Part shown: positions 57,375-64,000 of the stretch, in pieces
Layout: every line of letters begins with the position of its first letter
How positions within the stretch are numbered: the stretch's first letter is position 1
NCBI GenBank assembly: GCA_902526595.1
Contig: CABZLO010000004.1
Span: 1 to 64,000 of the forward strand
Length of the DNA stretch: 64,000 nucleotides
Origin: an uncultured Pelagibacteraceae bacterium
GTDB lineage: Bacteria; Pseudomonadota; Alphaproteobacteria; Pelagibacterales; Pelagibacteraceae
Direction of reading: 5' to 3'
Notes under the pieces: generated by a model
Database searches by the model: none
What the model saw: the letters and a program-made list of their open reading frames with translations, nothing else
What the model was told of the DNA's origin: nothing
Program-made: the position numbers and the translations under genes

Positions 57375-58198
57375 TAAATTTTTATGTTAATTTCTTTAAT
57401 ATCAGAAACGGGTCCTTTCATGTGAATACTGTCATTTTCATCAATAAATATTGATAACTTGCCAGTAGAAAACTCGATATCTACTTTATTATCTGAAAGT
57501 CCATTTCTTAATGCAGCAAAAGCAGTAGCACAAGCTGCCGTACCACAAGCCTTAGTAAGACCTGCTCCTCTTTCCCACACTTTAACTTTAATTAGTTCTT
57601 TATTAACAACTGTTGCTAAAGTGACATTACATTTTTCTGGAAACAATGGATGGTGTTCAATTTGTGGTCCAATTTTTTTTATTTCAAAATTTTCATTATT
57701 CTCAACAAAAAAAATTATGTGTGGGTTTCCAACATTTACTGCTGTACCTCCAGTATGATTATTATTATTTATATCAGTTATTTTTATATTAAGGTTATTG
57801 GTATCCGTTTCTTCTGAAAGTGGAATTTCATTCCACTCTGTTCTACCTTTTCCAATTTCTGTGGAGACTACTTTTTTTCCTAATATCTCAGATTTTAAAT
57901 CACCAGATTGTGTAGTTAAAGTAACTAATGATTTATTATTTTCTTTAGATAACAAATCTGCAACACATCTTGTTCCATTTCCACATGCTCCAGAAGTTCC
58001 ACCATCAGAATTATAAAATTCTAGAGATGCATCAGAACTATCATTTTTAGTTATTAATATTAATTGATCACAACCTATAAATTCTCTATCGCAAATCTTA
58101 ATAATTTGCTCTTTGCTTAAATTAGTAATTTTTTGCCTATTATCTATAATGACAAAATCATTACCTAAACCATCCATTTTAAAAGCTTTGATATCCAT
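57374..58198 (-). CDS. dapF: Diaminopimelate epimerase
   Basis: Converts LL- to meso-diaminopimelate for lysine and peptidoglycan synthesis. The 274-aa protein has both catalytic cysteines: 'DGGTSGACGNGTRCVADLL' near residues 70-88 and 'ERGAGLTKACGTAACATAFAAL' near residues 211-232. 'FKMDGLGNDFVIID' is the conserved start and 'GNPHIIFFVEN' lies in the middle. It is divergent from ffh; a perfect TATAAT (minus strand, 58239-58244) stands 40 nt before its ATG. Confidence 0.97.
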   Translation of the reverse strand: MDIKAFKMDGLGNDFVIIDNRQKITNLSKEQIIKICDREFIGCDQLILITKNDSSDASLEFYNSDGGTSGACGNGTRCVADLLSKENNKSLVTLTTQSGDLKSEILGKKVVSTEIGKGRTEWNEIPLSEETDTNNLNIKITDINNNNHTGGTAVNVGNPHIIFFVENNENFEIKKIGPQIEHHPLFPEKCNVTLATVVNKELIKVKVWERGAGLTKACGTAACATAFAALRNGLSDNKVDIEFSTGKLSIFIDENDSIHMKGPVSDIKEINIKI

Positions 58199-58216
58199 AT
58201 GTAGATATTTAACTTA

Positions 58217-58246
58217 TTTATTGACTTTTTGAACCTCTATTATAGT
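58217..58246. promoter_or_regulatory. Overlapping divergent promoters of dapF and ffh
   Basis: The near-palindrome CTATTATAG holds TATAAT on the minus strand (58239-58244) toward dapF and TATAGT on the plus strand (58241-58246) toward ffh. TTTATT at 58217-58222 gives an 18-nt spacer for the plus-strand promoter. The two -10 boxes overlap by four bases, so polymerase could occupy only one direction at a time. This is a motif reading only. Confidence 0.5.
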
Positions 58247-58280
58247 TTGTTGGCGTTTCCGCAAAAATATTAACTTTGTG

Positions 58281-58335
58281 GTGTCTTTGGAAACAAAGAG
58301 ATCGACACTAGTCAGCGAGGCTTCGCCCACTAGTG
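58281..58335 (+). promoter_or_regulatory. Structured ffh leader with two mutually exclusive helices
   Basis: Helix 1 pairs GTGT-CTTTG (58281-58289) with CAAAG...ACAC (58294-58298 and 58305-58308) over a GAAA tetraloop, leaving a 6-nt bulge AGATCG. Helix 2 pairs CACTAGT (58306-58312) with ACTAGTG (58329-58335) and can hold a small GCGA/TCGC hairpin inside. They share 58306-58308, so both cannot be complete at once. The element lies in the roughly 100-nt leader of ffh, ends 21 nt before the ATG and is GC-rich for this genome. No known riboswitch or SRP RNA motif is recognised. Confidence 0.45.
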
Positions 58336-58356
58336 CTATTACTGCTGTGCAAAAAT

Positions 58357-59715
58357 ATGTTTGAAAATTTGACAAATAAATTTGAAGAAATCTTTTCTTC
58401 TCTAAAAAAATCACCTTCACTTGATGAAGCTCAAGTTGATGAAGGTTTAAGAGGAATTAGGCAAGCTCTTTTAGAGGCTGATGTATCTTTAGAGGTTGCT
58501 AAAGATTTTATTGAAAAAGTTAAGCCAAAAGCTTTGGGTCAAGAGATTATTAGATCGACTTCACCAGGGGATATGGTTGTCAAAATTGTATACGATGAAC
58601 TTGTAAGTTTGTTGGGAGAGTCTAACAGCGATATAAATCTTAACGCAGTACCACCTGTCCCAATGATGTTGGTAGGACTTCAGGGTTCAGGTAAAACAAC
58701 AACAACCGCAAAACTTGCTAAGTACTTGGAGAACAACAAAAAGAAAAAAGTTATGATGGTAAGCTTAGACATTTATAGACCAGCGGCACAAGAGCAACTT
58801 AGATCTTTAGGGGAACAAAATAACATTTTAACCTTACCAATTGTTGAAGGGCAGCAACCAGCAGATATTTGTAGAAGAGCAATTGGTGCTGCTAATTTAA
58901 ATGGTGCTGAAATAATCCTTTTTGATACTGCTGGAAGAACTCAAATTGACTTACAGATGATGAGTGAGATTAAACAAATTGAAGGTGTAATTAATCCAAC
59001 AGAAACATTCCTAGTAGCAGACTCTTTAACAGGTCAAGTTGCAGCATCAGTTGCAAAGGAATTTAAAAATACAGTTAATTTATCAGGAATTATTTTAACT
59101 AGAGCCGATGGTGATGCTAGAGGTGGTGCTGCGGTCAGTATGAAATATGTTTCAAATGTTCCTATTAAATTTTTAGGAATAGGCGAAAAAATTGACAATC
59201 TTGAAGTGTTTCACCCTGACAGAATAGCTAACAGAATTCTTGGAATGGGAGATATAGTTTCTCTTGTTGAAAAAGCTGCTCAAGATCTTGGCGAAGAAAA
59301 TATTAAGAAAACTGAAGAAAATTTAAAAAAAGGTCAGTTTTCAATGGAAGATTATTTGGCTCAACTAAGACAAATGAAAAAAATGGGTGGCATTGAAGGA
59401 ATAATGTCATTTATGCCAGGAGTTTCAAAAATTAAATCTCAAATGGACTCAGCTGGAATTGATGAGAGAATTATTACTACAAATGAAGCTATTATTTTGT
59501 CTATGACAAAAAAAGAGAGAGAGAACCCAAAAATAATTGATGGTTCTAGAAAAAAAAGAATTGCTAATGGCTCTGGTACCAATCCAGCCACTATCAATAA
59601 ATTGTTAAAACAATTTAAAATGATGTCTGAAATGATGAAAAAGATGTCCAAAGGAAATATTAAGGGTATGTCTGATAAAGGAATACCACCAGAGCTATTT
59701 AACCAATTAAAATAA
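58357..59715 (+). CDS. ffh: Signal recognition particle protein Ffh
   Basis: SRP54 GTPase that binds signal sequences and 4.5S RNA. The 452-aa protein has the N domain ('[17 protein letters not shown]'), G domain with '[21 protein letters not shown]', '[13 protein letters not shown]', '[11 protein letters not shown]' and '[16 protein letters not shown]', and the Met-rich M domain. The M domain includes '[28 protein letters not shown]' and the RNA-binding '[30 protein letters not shown]'. The track start (58333, GTG) lies inside a leader hairpin and adds 'MLLLLCKN'; the ATG at 58357 gives the conserved N-terminus. It heads the rpsP-trmD-rplS run, 14 nt before rpsP. Confidence 0.97.
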   Translation: MFENLTNKFEEIFSSLKKSPSLDEAQVDEGLRGIRQALLEADVSLEVAKDFIEKVKPKALGQEIIRSTSPGDMVVKIVYDELVSLLGESNSDINLNAVPPVPMMLVGLQGSGKTTTTAKLAKYLENNKKKKVMMVSLDIYRPAAQEQLRSLGEQNNILTLPIVEGQQPADICRRAIGAANLNGAEIILFDTAGRTQIDLQMMSEIKQIEGVINPTETFLVADSLTGQVAASVAKEFKNTVNLSGIILTRADGDARGGAAVSMKYVSNVPIKFLGIGEKIDNLEVFHPDRIANRILGMGDIVSLVEKAAQDLGEENIKKTEENLKKGQFSMEDYLAQLRQMKKMGGIEGIMSFMPGVSKIKSQMDSAGIDERIITTNEAIILSMTKKERENPKIIDGSRKKRIANGSGTNPATINKLLKQFKMMSEMMKKMSKGNIKGMSDKGIPPELFNQLK

Positions 59716-59729
59716 TAAAAGGAGAAGAT

Positions 59730-60155
59730 ATGTTAAAACTAAGATTATCAAGAGGAGGAACAAAAAAACGTCCAGTATATAAAGTCGTTGTAGCTGATAG
59801 TCGTTTTGCGAGAGACGGAAGATTTATTGAGAAGGTTGGATTTTTTAATCCTCTTTTACCCAAAGATAAAAAAGAAAGAGTAGGTCTTGAGGCCGAAAGA
59901 ATTAAATTTTGGCTTGGTCAAGGAGCTAAACCAACGACTAGAGTCGCGAGAATATTGGGAGAAAATGAATTAATGCCAATGCCTGTAAACGGTAATAACC
60001 CTAATAAAGCTATTCCGAAAAAAGAAAGGAATAAAAAAGAGGAAGATAAAACTGAAGCTCCTAAAGCAGACGCAGCAGCAGAAGCTCCAAAGGAAGAAGC
60101 TCCTAAAGCAGACGCAGCACCAGCAGCAGAAGCTCCAAAGGAAGAAAAAAAATAG
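59730..60155 (+). CDS. rpsP: 30S ribosomal protein S16 with EAPK-repeat tail
   Basis: The first 80 residues are normal S16 ('[40 protein letters not shown]', '[20 protein letters not shown]'). About 45 residues of low-complexity tail follow, with the unit '[15 protein letters not shown]' repeated about twice and ending 'EAPKEEKK'. A similar tail ends L19 two genes downstream. The gene has one of the best Shine-Dalgarno sites in the window (AAGGAG). S16 is needed for early 30S assembly. The rimM gene, which usually follows, is missing. Confidence 0.97.
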   Translation: MLKLRLSRGGTKKRPVYKVVVADSRFARDGRFIEKVGFFNPLLPKDKKERVGLEAERIKFWLGQGAKPTTRVARILGENELMPMPVNGNNPNKAIPKKERNKKEEDKTEAPKADAAAEAPKEEAPKADAAPAAEAPKEEKK

Positions 60156-60169
60156 TTTAAAAATTATTT

Positions 60170-60856
60170 ATGTGGCAAGCTCAAGTGTTTACACTTTATC
60201 CAGAAGTTTTTCCTGGTCCTCTGTCAAAAGGATTATATGGAAAAGCTATGTCTAAAAAGTTATGGGATTTAAAGGTTGTTAACATAAGAGATGCAGCTGA
60301 AGATAAACATAAAACTGTAGATGACACACCTTATGGTGGTGGTTCAGGAATGTTACTAAAGGCTGATGTCCTTGCTAAATCATTAGATCAAAACAGAATT
60401 GAAGGTGAAAAAATTTTATATTTGTCTCCAAAAGGAAAAAAATTTGATCAAAGCTATGCAAAAAAATTGGCAACTGCAAAATCCTTATCACTTATTTGTG
60501 GTCATTTTGAAGGCGTTGACGAGAGAGTATTATCTACAAGAAATATAGAAGAAGTAAGTATAGGAGACTATGTTTTGTCTGGAGGCGAAATAGCTGCATA
60601 TGTTGTTATAGATAGTGTACTAAGGCTATTACCAGGGGTATTAGGAAATGATAATTCTAAGATCGAAGAAACTTTTGAAAATGGTCTATTAGAGTATCCG
60701 CAGTATACAAAACCTCAAATTTGGGAGGAAAAATCAGTACCAGATGTACTATTATCAGGTGATCATAGTAAAATTAAAGACTGGCGTTTATCTCAATCTG
60801 AGGCTATAACACGCGACCGAAGACCAGATTTGTGGGAAAAATATAAGAAGAACTAA
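60170..60856 (+). CDS. trmD: tRNA (guanine-N1)-methyltransferase
   Basis: Methylates G37 of tRNAs reading CNN and related codons, which prevents frameshifting. The 228-aa SPOUT enzyme shows '[17 protein letters not shown]', '[18 protein letters not shown]', '[16 protein letters not shown]', the knot loop '[21 protein letters not shown]' and '[17 protein letters not shown]'. The length is normal. It begins 14 nt after rpsP, with no rimM in between, and rplS begins within 20 nt after it. Confidence 0.97.
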   Translation: MWQAQVFTLYPEVFPGPLSKGLYGKAMSKKLWDLKVVNIRDAAEDKHKTVDDTPYGGGSGMLLKADVLAKSLDQNRIEGEKILYLSPKGKKFDQSYAKKLATAKSLSLICGHFEGVDERVLSTRNIEEVSIGDYVLSGGEIAAYVVIDSVLRLLPGVLGNDNSKIEETFENGLLEYPQYTKPQIWEEKSVPDVLLSGDHSKIKDWRLSQSEAITRDRRPDLWEKYKKN

Positions 60857-60872
60857 TTTGATTATTGCTAAC

Positions 60873-61427
60873 ATGAAAACTATTGAAGAAATAAACCAAC
60901 ATAACGTAAAAAAAATTCTTTCTGAGAAAAAAATTCCAGATTTTTATCCAGGTGATGTTGTTAAGGTTGGTGTTAGAATTACTGAAGGTAAAAAAGACAG
61001 AATTCAATATTTTGAAGGTGTCTGTATCGCTAAAAAAAGTAGAGATTTAAACTCCTCTTTTACAGTAAGAAAGATTTCTTTCGGAGAAGGAGTTGAGAGA
61101 ACTTTTCCCTTATATGGAACATTAATAGATTCAATTAAAGTTATAAGATCAGGTAAAGTCAGAAGAGCAAAACTATATTATTTAAGAGATAGAACTGGTA
61201 AATCAGCAAGAATAGCAGAAAAAATAAGAAAAAAAATTGGTATTGATGTTGATGTTAAGCCAGAAACAGTAACAGAAGAAAACGTTGCTCCCGCAGTAGA
61301 GGCACTAAAAGAAGAGGCCCCTAAAATAGAAGCAGTACAAGACGATACTGTTAAAGCTGAGGAGGCACCAAAAGAAAAGGCTTCTAAGGAAGATCAAAAA
61401 CTAGAAAGCCCTTCAGAAAAAAAATAA
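60873..61427 (+). CDS. rplS: 50S ribosomal protein L19 with charged C-terminal tail
   Basis: The first 120 residues are ordinary L19 ('[35 protein letters not shown]', '[21 protein letters not shown]', '[15 protein letters not shown]'). About 60 residues of Glu/Lys/Ala/Pro-rich tail follow, containing 'EEAPKIEA', '[12 protein letters not shown]' and 'SPSEKK', related in style to the S16 tail. L19 sits at the 30S-50S interface. The track start at 60858 is TTG; I prefer the ATG at 60873 ('[11 protein letters not shown]'). leuC follows after 11 nt. Confidence 0.96.
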   Translation: MKTIEEINQHNVKKILSEKKIPDFYPGDVVKVGVRITEGKKDRIQYFEGVCIAKKSRDLNSSFTVRKISFGEGVERTFPLYGTLIDSIKVIRSGKVRRAKLYYLRDRTGKSARIAEKIRKKIGIDVDVKPETVTEENVAPAVEALKEEAPKIEAVQDDTVKAEEAPKEKASKEDQKLESPSEKK

Positions 61428-61438
61428 TTTTTTTTTCA

Positions 61439-62842
61439 ATGTCCACAACTCTTTACGATAAAATATGGAATGATCACTTAGTTGATCAACAAGATGATGG
61501 AACAGCCCTTCTTTTTGTTGATAGACATTTAGTTCATGAGGTGACAAGTCCACAAGCATTTGAAGGATTAAGAAATTCAAATAGGAAAGTAAGACATCCT
61601 GATTTAACACTAGCAGTTGCAGATCATAATGTTCCAACTACGGATAGGACTAAAGGAATAGCTGATCAAGAGTCTAAAATACAAGTAGATACTTTAGATG
61701 CAAATTGTAAAGAATTTGGCGTTCAACTTTTTGGAATGGATGACAGAAGACAAGGCATTGTACACATCATAGGTCCAGAACAGGGATTTACTCAACCAGG
61801 TACTGTTATTGTATGTGGAGATAGTCATACAGCAACGCATGGAGCCTTCGGAGCTTTAGCATTTGGAATCGGAACATCAGAAGTTGAACACGTTTTAGCT
61901 ACACAAACTCTAGTTCAAAAGAAAGCAAAAAATTTTAGAATAAATGTTAATGGTAAACTACCGTTAGGTGTTACTTCAAAAGACGTAATTCTTCAGATAA
62001 TTGGAAAAATTGGTACAGCTGGTGGAACGGGTTGTGTAATTGAATATGCAGGAGATTTAATAAGATCATTGAGCGTTGAGCAAAGAATGACGATCTGCAA
62101 CATGACAATTGAAGGTGGAGCAAGAGCAGGATTGATTGCGCCAGATGAAAAAATATTTGAGTATTTAAAAGGTAAACCTATGTCACCTAAAGGTGAAAAT
62201 TGGGAAAAAGCTTTGAATTATTGGAATGGTCTTAAGACTGATAGAGAGGCAAATTTTGATAAGGAAATAAATTTAAATGCAGAAGAAATTTTGCCAATGA
62301 TAACATGGGGAACTTCTCCACAAGATGTTATTACAATTGATGGAAAAGTTCCTAATCCACAAAGCGAGACAGATGAGGACAGAAAAAACTCAATTGAAAG
62401 ATCACTAAAATACATGGGTCTAAAACCTGATATGTCAGCAACAGATATAAAGATTGATAAGGTTTTTATTGGAAGCTGCACAAACGGAAGAATCGAGGAT
62501 TTAAGAGAGGCAGCTAAAATTTTAAAAGATAAAAAAATATCATCTCATGTCAATGCAATGGTAGTTCCAGGGTCTGGGTTAGTTAAAGAACAAGCTGAAC
62601 AGGAGGGATTAGATAAGATTTTTATCAGTTCAGGATTTGAGTGGAGGGAGCCAGGTTGCTCTATGTGTTTAGCAATGAATGCTGACAAGCTTAAGCCTGA
62701 GGAAAGATGTGCCTCTACTTCAAATAGAAATTTTGAAGGAAGACAAGGTAGAGGCGGCAGAACTCATTTAGTGAGCCCAGGAATGGCAGCTGCAGCGGCA
62801 ATTTCAGGAAATCTTGACGATGTTAGAAAGTATCAAAATTAA
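61439..62842 (+). CDS. leuC: 3-isopropylmalate dehydratase large subunit
   Basis: Aconitase-family subunit that isomerises 2- to 3-isopropylmalate in leucine synthesis. The 467-aa protein has '[12 protein letters not shown]', '[21 protein letters not shown]', '[32 protein letters not shown]' and the [4Fe-4S] ligands: Cys in '[13 protein letters not shown]' and the CxxC of '[11 protein letters not shown]'. It is complete, followed without gap by leuD. The minus-strand ORFs over it are shadows. Confidence 0.97.
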   Translation: MSTTLYDKIWNDHLVDQQDDGTALLFVDRHLVHEVTSPQAFEGLRNSNRKVRHPDLTLAVADHNVPTTDRTKGIADQESKIQVDTLDANCKEFGVQLFGMDDRRQGIVHIIGPEQGFTQPGTVIVCGDSHTATHGAFGALAFGIGTSEVEHVLATQTLVQKKAKNFRINVNGKLPLGVTSKDVILQIIGKIGTAGGTGCVIEYAGDLIRSLSVEQRMTICNMTIEGGARAGLIAPDEKIFEYLKGKPMSPKGENWEKALNYWNGLKTDREANFDKEINLNAEEILPMITWGTSPQDVITIDGKVPNPQSETDEDRKNSIERSLKYMGLKPDMSATDIKIDKVFIGSCTNGRIEDLREAAKILKDKKISSHVNAMVVPGSGLVKEQAEQEGLDKIFISSGFEWREPGCSMCLAMNADKLKPEERCASTSNRNFEGRQGRGGRTHLVSPGMAAAAAISGNLDDVRKYQN

Positions 62843-63448
62843 ATGCAAAAGTTTAATACATTAAAAAGTATTCCCGCATATTTACCAATAGTAAATATTG
62901 ATACGGATATGATTATACCTAAGCAATTTTTAAAAACTATTAAAAGAACTGGACTTGGAAAAAACCTATTTTTTGAAATGAGATACGATGATCAAGGAAA
63001 AGAAATTGATAACTTTGTCCTTAACAATGATCCATTCAATAAGTCAAAAATTTTAATTGCAGGTAAAAACTTTGGATGTGGCTCTTCAAGAGAACATGCT
63101 CCTTGGGCGCTACTAGATTTTGGAATTACTTGTGTAATCAGTTCAAGTTATGCAGATATTTTTTATAGCAATTGTTTTAAGAATGGTATTTTGCCAATTA
63201 TTCTTGAGGAGGAAAAAATAAAAGAGCTTTCAGAATACGCAAACAGAAAGGAAGAAATTTCAGTTGATCTAAATGAACAAGTGATTGTTTACGGTAATAG
63301 CGAAACTAAGTTTGAAATTGATCCATTTAAAAAAAAGTGTTTACTTGAAGGTCTTGATGATATCGCTTTATCTTTAAAAAAATCAGACAAAATTAAAACA
63401 TTTGAAAATAATTTAAAAAATCAAAAACCTTGGATTTTTAATGATTAA
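62843..63448 (+). CDS. leuD: 3-isopropylmalate dehydratase small subunit
   Basis: The 201-aa swivel-domain partner of LeuC. Marks are '[29 protein letters not shown]', the substrate-binding '[22 protein letters not shown]' and '[22 protein letters not shown]'. Its ATG directly follows the leuC stop codon and its own stop overlaps the leuB start by 8 nt, so the three leu genes are translationally coupled. Confidence 0.97.
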   Translation: MQKFNTLKSIPAYLPIVNIDTDMIIPKQFLKTIKRTGLGKNLFFEMRYDDQGKEIDNFVLNNDPFNKSKILIAGKNFGCGSSREHAPWALLDFGITCVISSSYADIFYSNCFKNGILPIILEEEKIKELSEYANRKEEISVDLNEQVIVYGNSETKFEIDPFKKKCLLEGLDDIALSLKKSDKIKTFENNLKNQKPWIFND

Positions 63449-64000
63449 GGTAAAAAAAAGAAAAATTCTTTTATTACCTGGTGACGGTATTGGTCCAGAA
63501 GTAATAGGTGAAGTAAAAAAAATTATTAATTGGTTTAATGATAAAAAATCACTAGATTTTGAAGTAGACGAAGATCTTGCTGGTGGTTGTTCTTATGATA
63601 AACATGGAACTCCAATCACTGATGAAGTATTTTATAAAGCTTTAGAGAGCGAAGTTGTTATGCTAGGCGCGGTAGGTGGACCAAAATGGGATGAAGTAGA
63701 ATTTTCTAAAAAACCAGAAAGAGCATTATTAAAATTAAGAAAAGAACTAAAACTATTTGCTAATTTACGACCAGCAATATGCTTTGAACAATTGGTAGGT
63801 GCTTCAACTTTAAAACCAGAAGTAGTGTCGGGTTTAGACATAATGATTGTTAGAGAGCTTACAGGCGGAATATATTTTGGGGAACCAAGAGGAATTAAAC
63901 CAATTGAGAATGGAGAGAGAAAAGGAATAAATACTCATACATATACGACTAGTGAAATTGTAAGGGTGGCACGTATCGCATTTGACCTTGCAAGAAAAAG
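63441..64000 (+). CDS. leuB: 3-isopropylmalate dehydrogenase (partial, 3' end outside window)
   Basis: An ORF not listed in the track because it runs off the right edge. It starts at ATG 63441 in the ATGATTAA overlap with leuD and is open to base 64000 (186 codons). It reads '[18 protein letters not shown]', '[15 protein letters not shown]', '[10 protein letters not shown]', '[14 protein letters not shown]' and '[16 protein letters not shown]'. These are the NAD-binding and substrate-binding motifs of isopropylmalate dehydrogenase, which oxidises and decarboxylates 3-isopropylmalate. About half of the usual 360-370 aa is visible. Confidence 0.96.
   Translation, partial: MIKVKKRKILLLPGDGIGPEVIGEVKKIINWFNDKKSLDFEVDEDLAGGCSYDKHGTPITDEVFYKALESEVVMLGAVGGPKWDEVEFSKKPERALLKLRKELKLFANLRPAICFEQLVGASTLKPEVVSGLDIMIVRELTGGIYFGEPRGIKPIENGERKGINTHTYTTSEIVRVARIAFDLARK

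Noticed and set aside
57459-58016. Plus-strand ORFs inside dapF (57459-57758, 57798-58016)
   Set aside because: Shadows of the well-supported dapF gene; Ser/Pro/Val-rich translation typical of antisense frames.
58250-58350. 4.5S (SRP) RNA gene next to ffh
   Set aside because: The region is structured but lacks the conserved GGAAGCAGCC-type 3' side and the apical SRP domain; kept only as a leader element.
58333-58356. GTG start of ffh at 58333
   Set aside because: It lies inside the leader hairpin and adds a non-conserved 'MLLLLCKN'; the ATG at 58357 gives the conserved Ffh N-terminus.
1-64000. tRNA, rRNA, CRISPR arrays, insertion sequences or phage genes
   Set aside because: I looked through the spacers and gene list and found no cloverleaf, rRNA-like stretch, regular repeats with spacers, transposase or integrase. 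Spacers are too short to hide large elements.

Overview
The window is a low-GC (AT-rich by eye throughout), tightly packed bacterial chromosome segment. The gene content and order point to an alphaproteobacterium of the SAR11 / Pelagibacterales type. The supporting signs are very short spacers, many 1-11 nt gene overlaps, poly-A/T-rich codon use, alphaproteobacterial marker families (DUF2794, invasion-associated locus B protein, HspQ, YciB, a tandem hemC-hemD) and the order ffh-rpsP-trmD-rplS-leuC-leuD-leuB. I saw no rRNA, tRNA, CRISPR array, insertion sequence, prophage or integration site. No stretch longer than about 200 nt lacks a gene; the first 1415 nt, missing from the ORF track, are the body of a heparinase II/III-like gene that runs off the left edge.

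Layout. 0-7.9 kb: cell-envelope/carbohydrate and acetate functions on the minus strand (heparinase-like protein, rpe, a membrane protein, a DUF4212 + sodium:solute symporter pair, acetyl-CoA synthetase with a remarkable lysine-rich N-terminus, EVE protein). 8-14.8 kb: a 2OG-Fe(II) oxygenase, tsaD, then a plus-strand run hemC-hemD-mscS-yggT-folD and small membrane proteins, ending in a TauD-like dioxygenase. 14.8-24.5 kb: a light/DNA-repair flavoured block. It has a PQQ-type sugar dehydrogenase and an SDR, then three different photolyase/cryptochrome superfamily genes (FeS-BCP-like, class-I-like, and a short FAD-domain protein with a C-terminal extra domain). Among them lie a hidden 43-aa DUF2256 zinc-ribbon gene, a DUF4174-like protein, an FG-GAP/ASPIC secreted protein, a Cys-rich secreted protein and a glutamine amidotransferase. 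24.5-30.3 kb: PsiE-like and other membrane proteins, argG, IalB, aldo/keto reductase, Bax-inhibitor, DUF2794, yciB, hspQ. 30.3-35 kb: the cytochrome c maturation operon ccmCDEFGH plus a PagL-type lipid A deacylase. 35-41 kb: a 2-hydroxyacid cluster (two tandem FMN oxidases, an aminotransferase, a GlcD-type FAD oxidase, a D-2-hydroxyacid dehydrogenase). 41-47.7 kb: a zinc-type alcohol dehydrogenase with a five-gene ABC importer resembling the rhizobial glycerol (GlpSTPQV-type) system. 47.7-54.1 kb: a gamma-glutamyltransferase-family gene, a TRAP transporter (dctP-dctQ-dctM), an amidase and a hidden 58-aa membrane protein. 54.1-56.5 kb: DMT exporter, alpha/beta hydrolase, secreted unknown. 56.5-64 kb: ftsY and dapF divergent from ffh-rpsP-trmD-rplS-leuC-leuD-leuB.

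How it fits together. Most genes serve scavenging of small organic compounds (acetate, 2-hydroxyacids, polyols or sugars, amides) and core functions (haem synthesis and cytochrome c assembly, SRP targeting, leucine synthesis, folate C1). The least ordinary parts are the photolyase-rich block (16.6-24.5 kb), the low-complexity charged tails on Acs, S16 and L19, the structured ffh leader with overlapping divergent -10 boxes, hairpins placed inside the two transporter operons, and the habit of convergent genes of ending on one shared TTAA. Starts that I moved from the ORF track are explained in the entries concerned.
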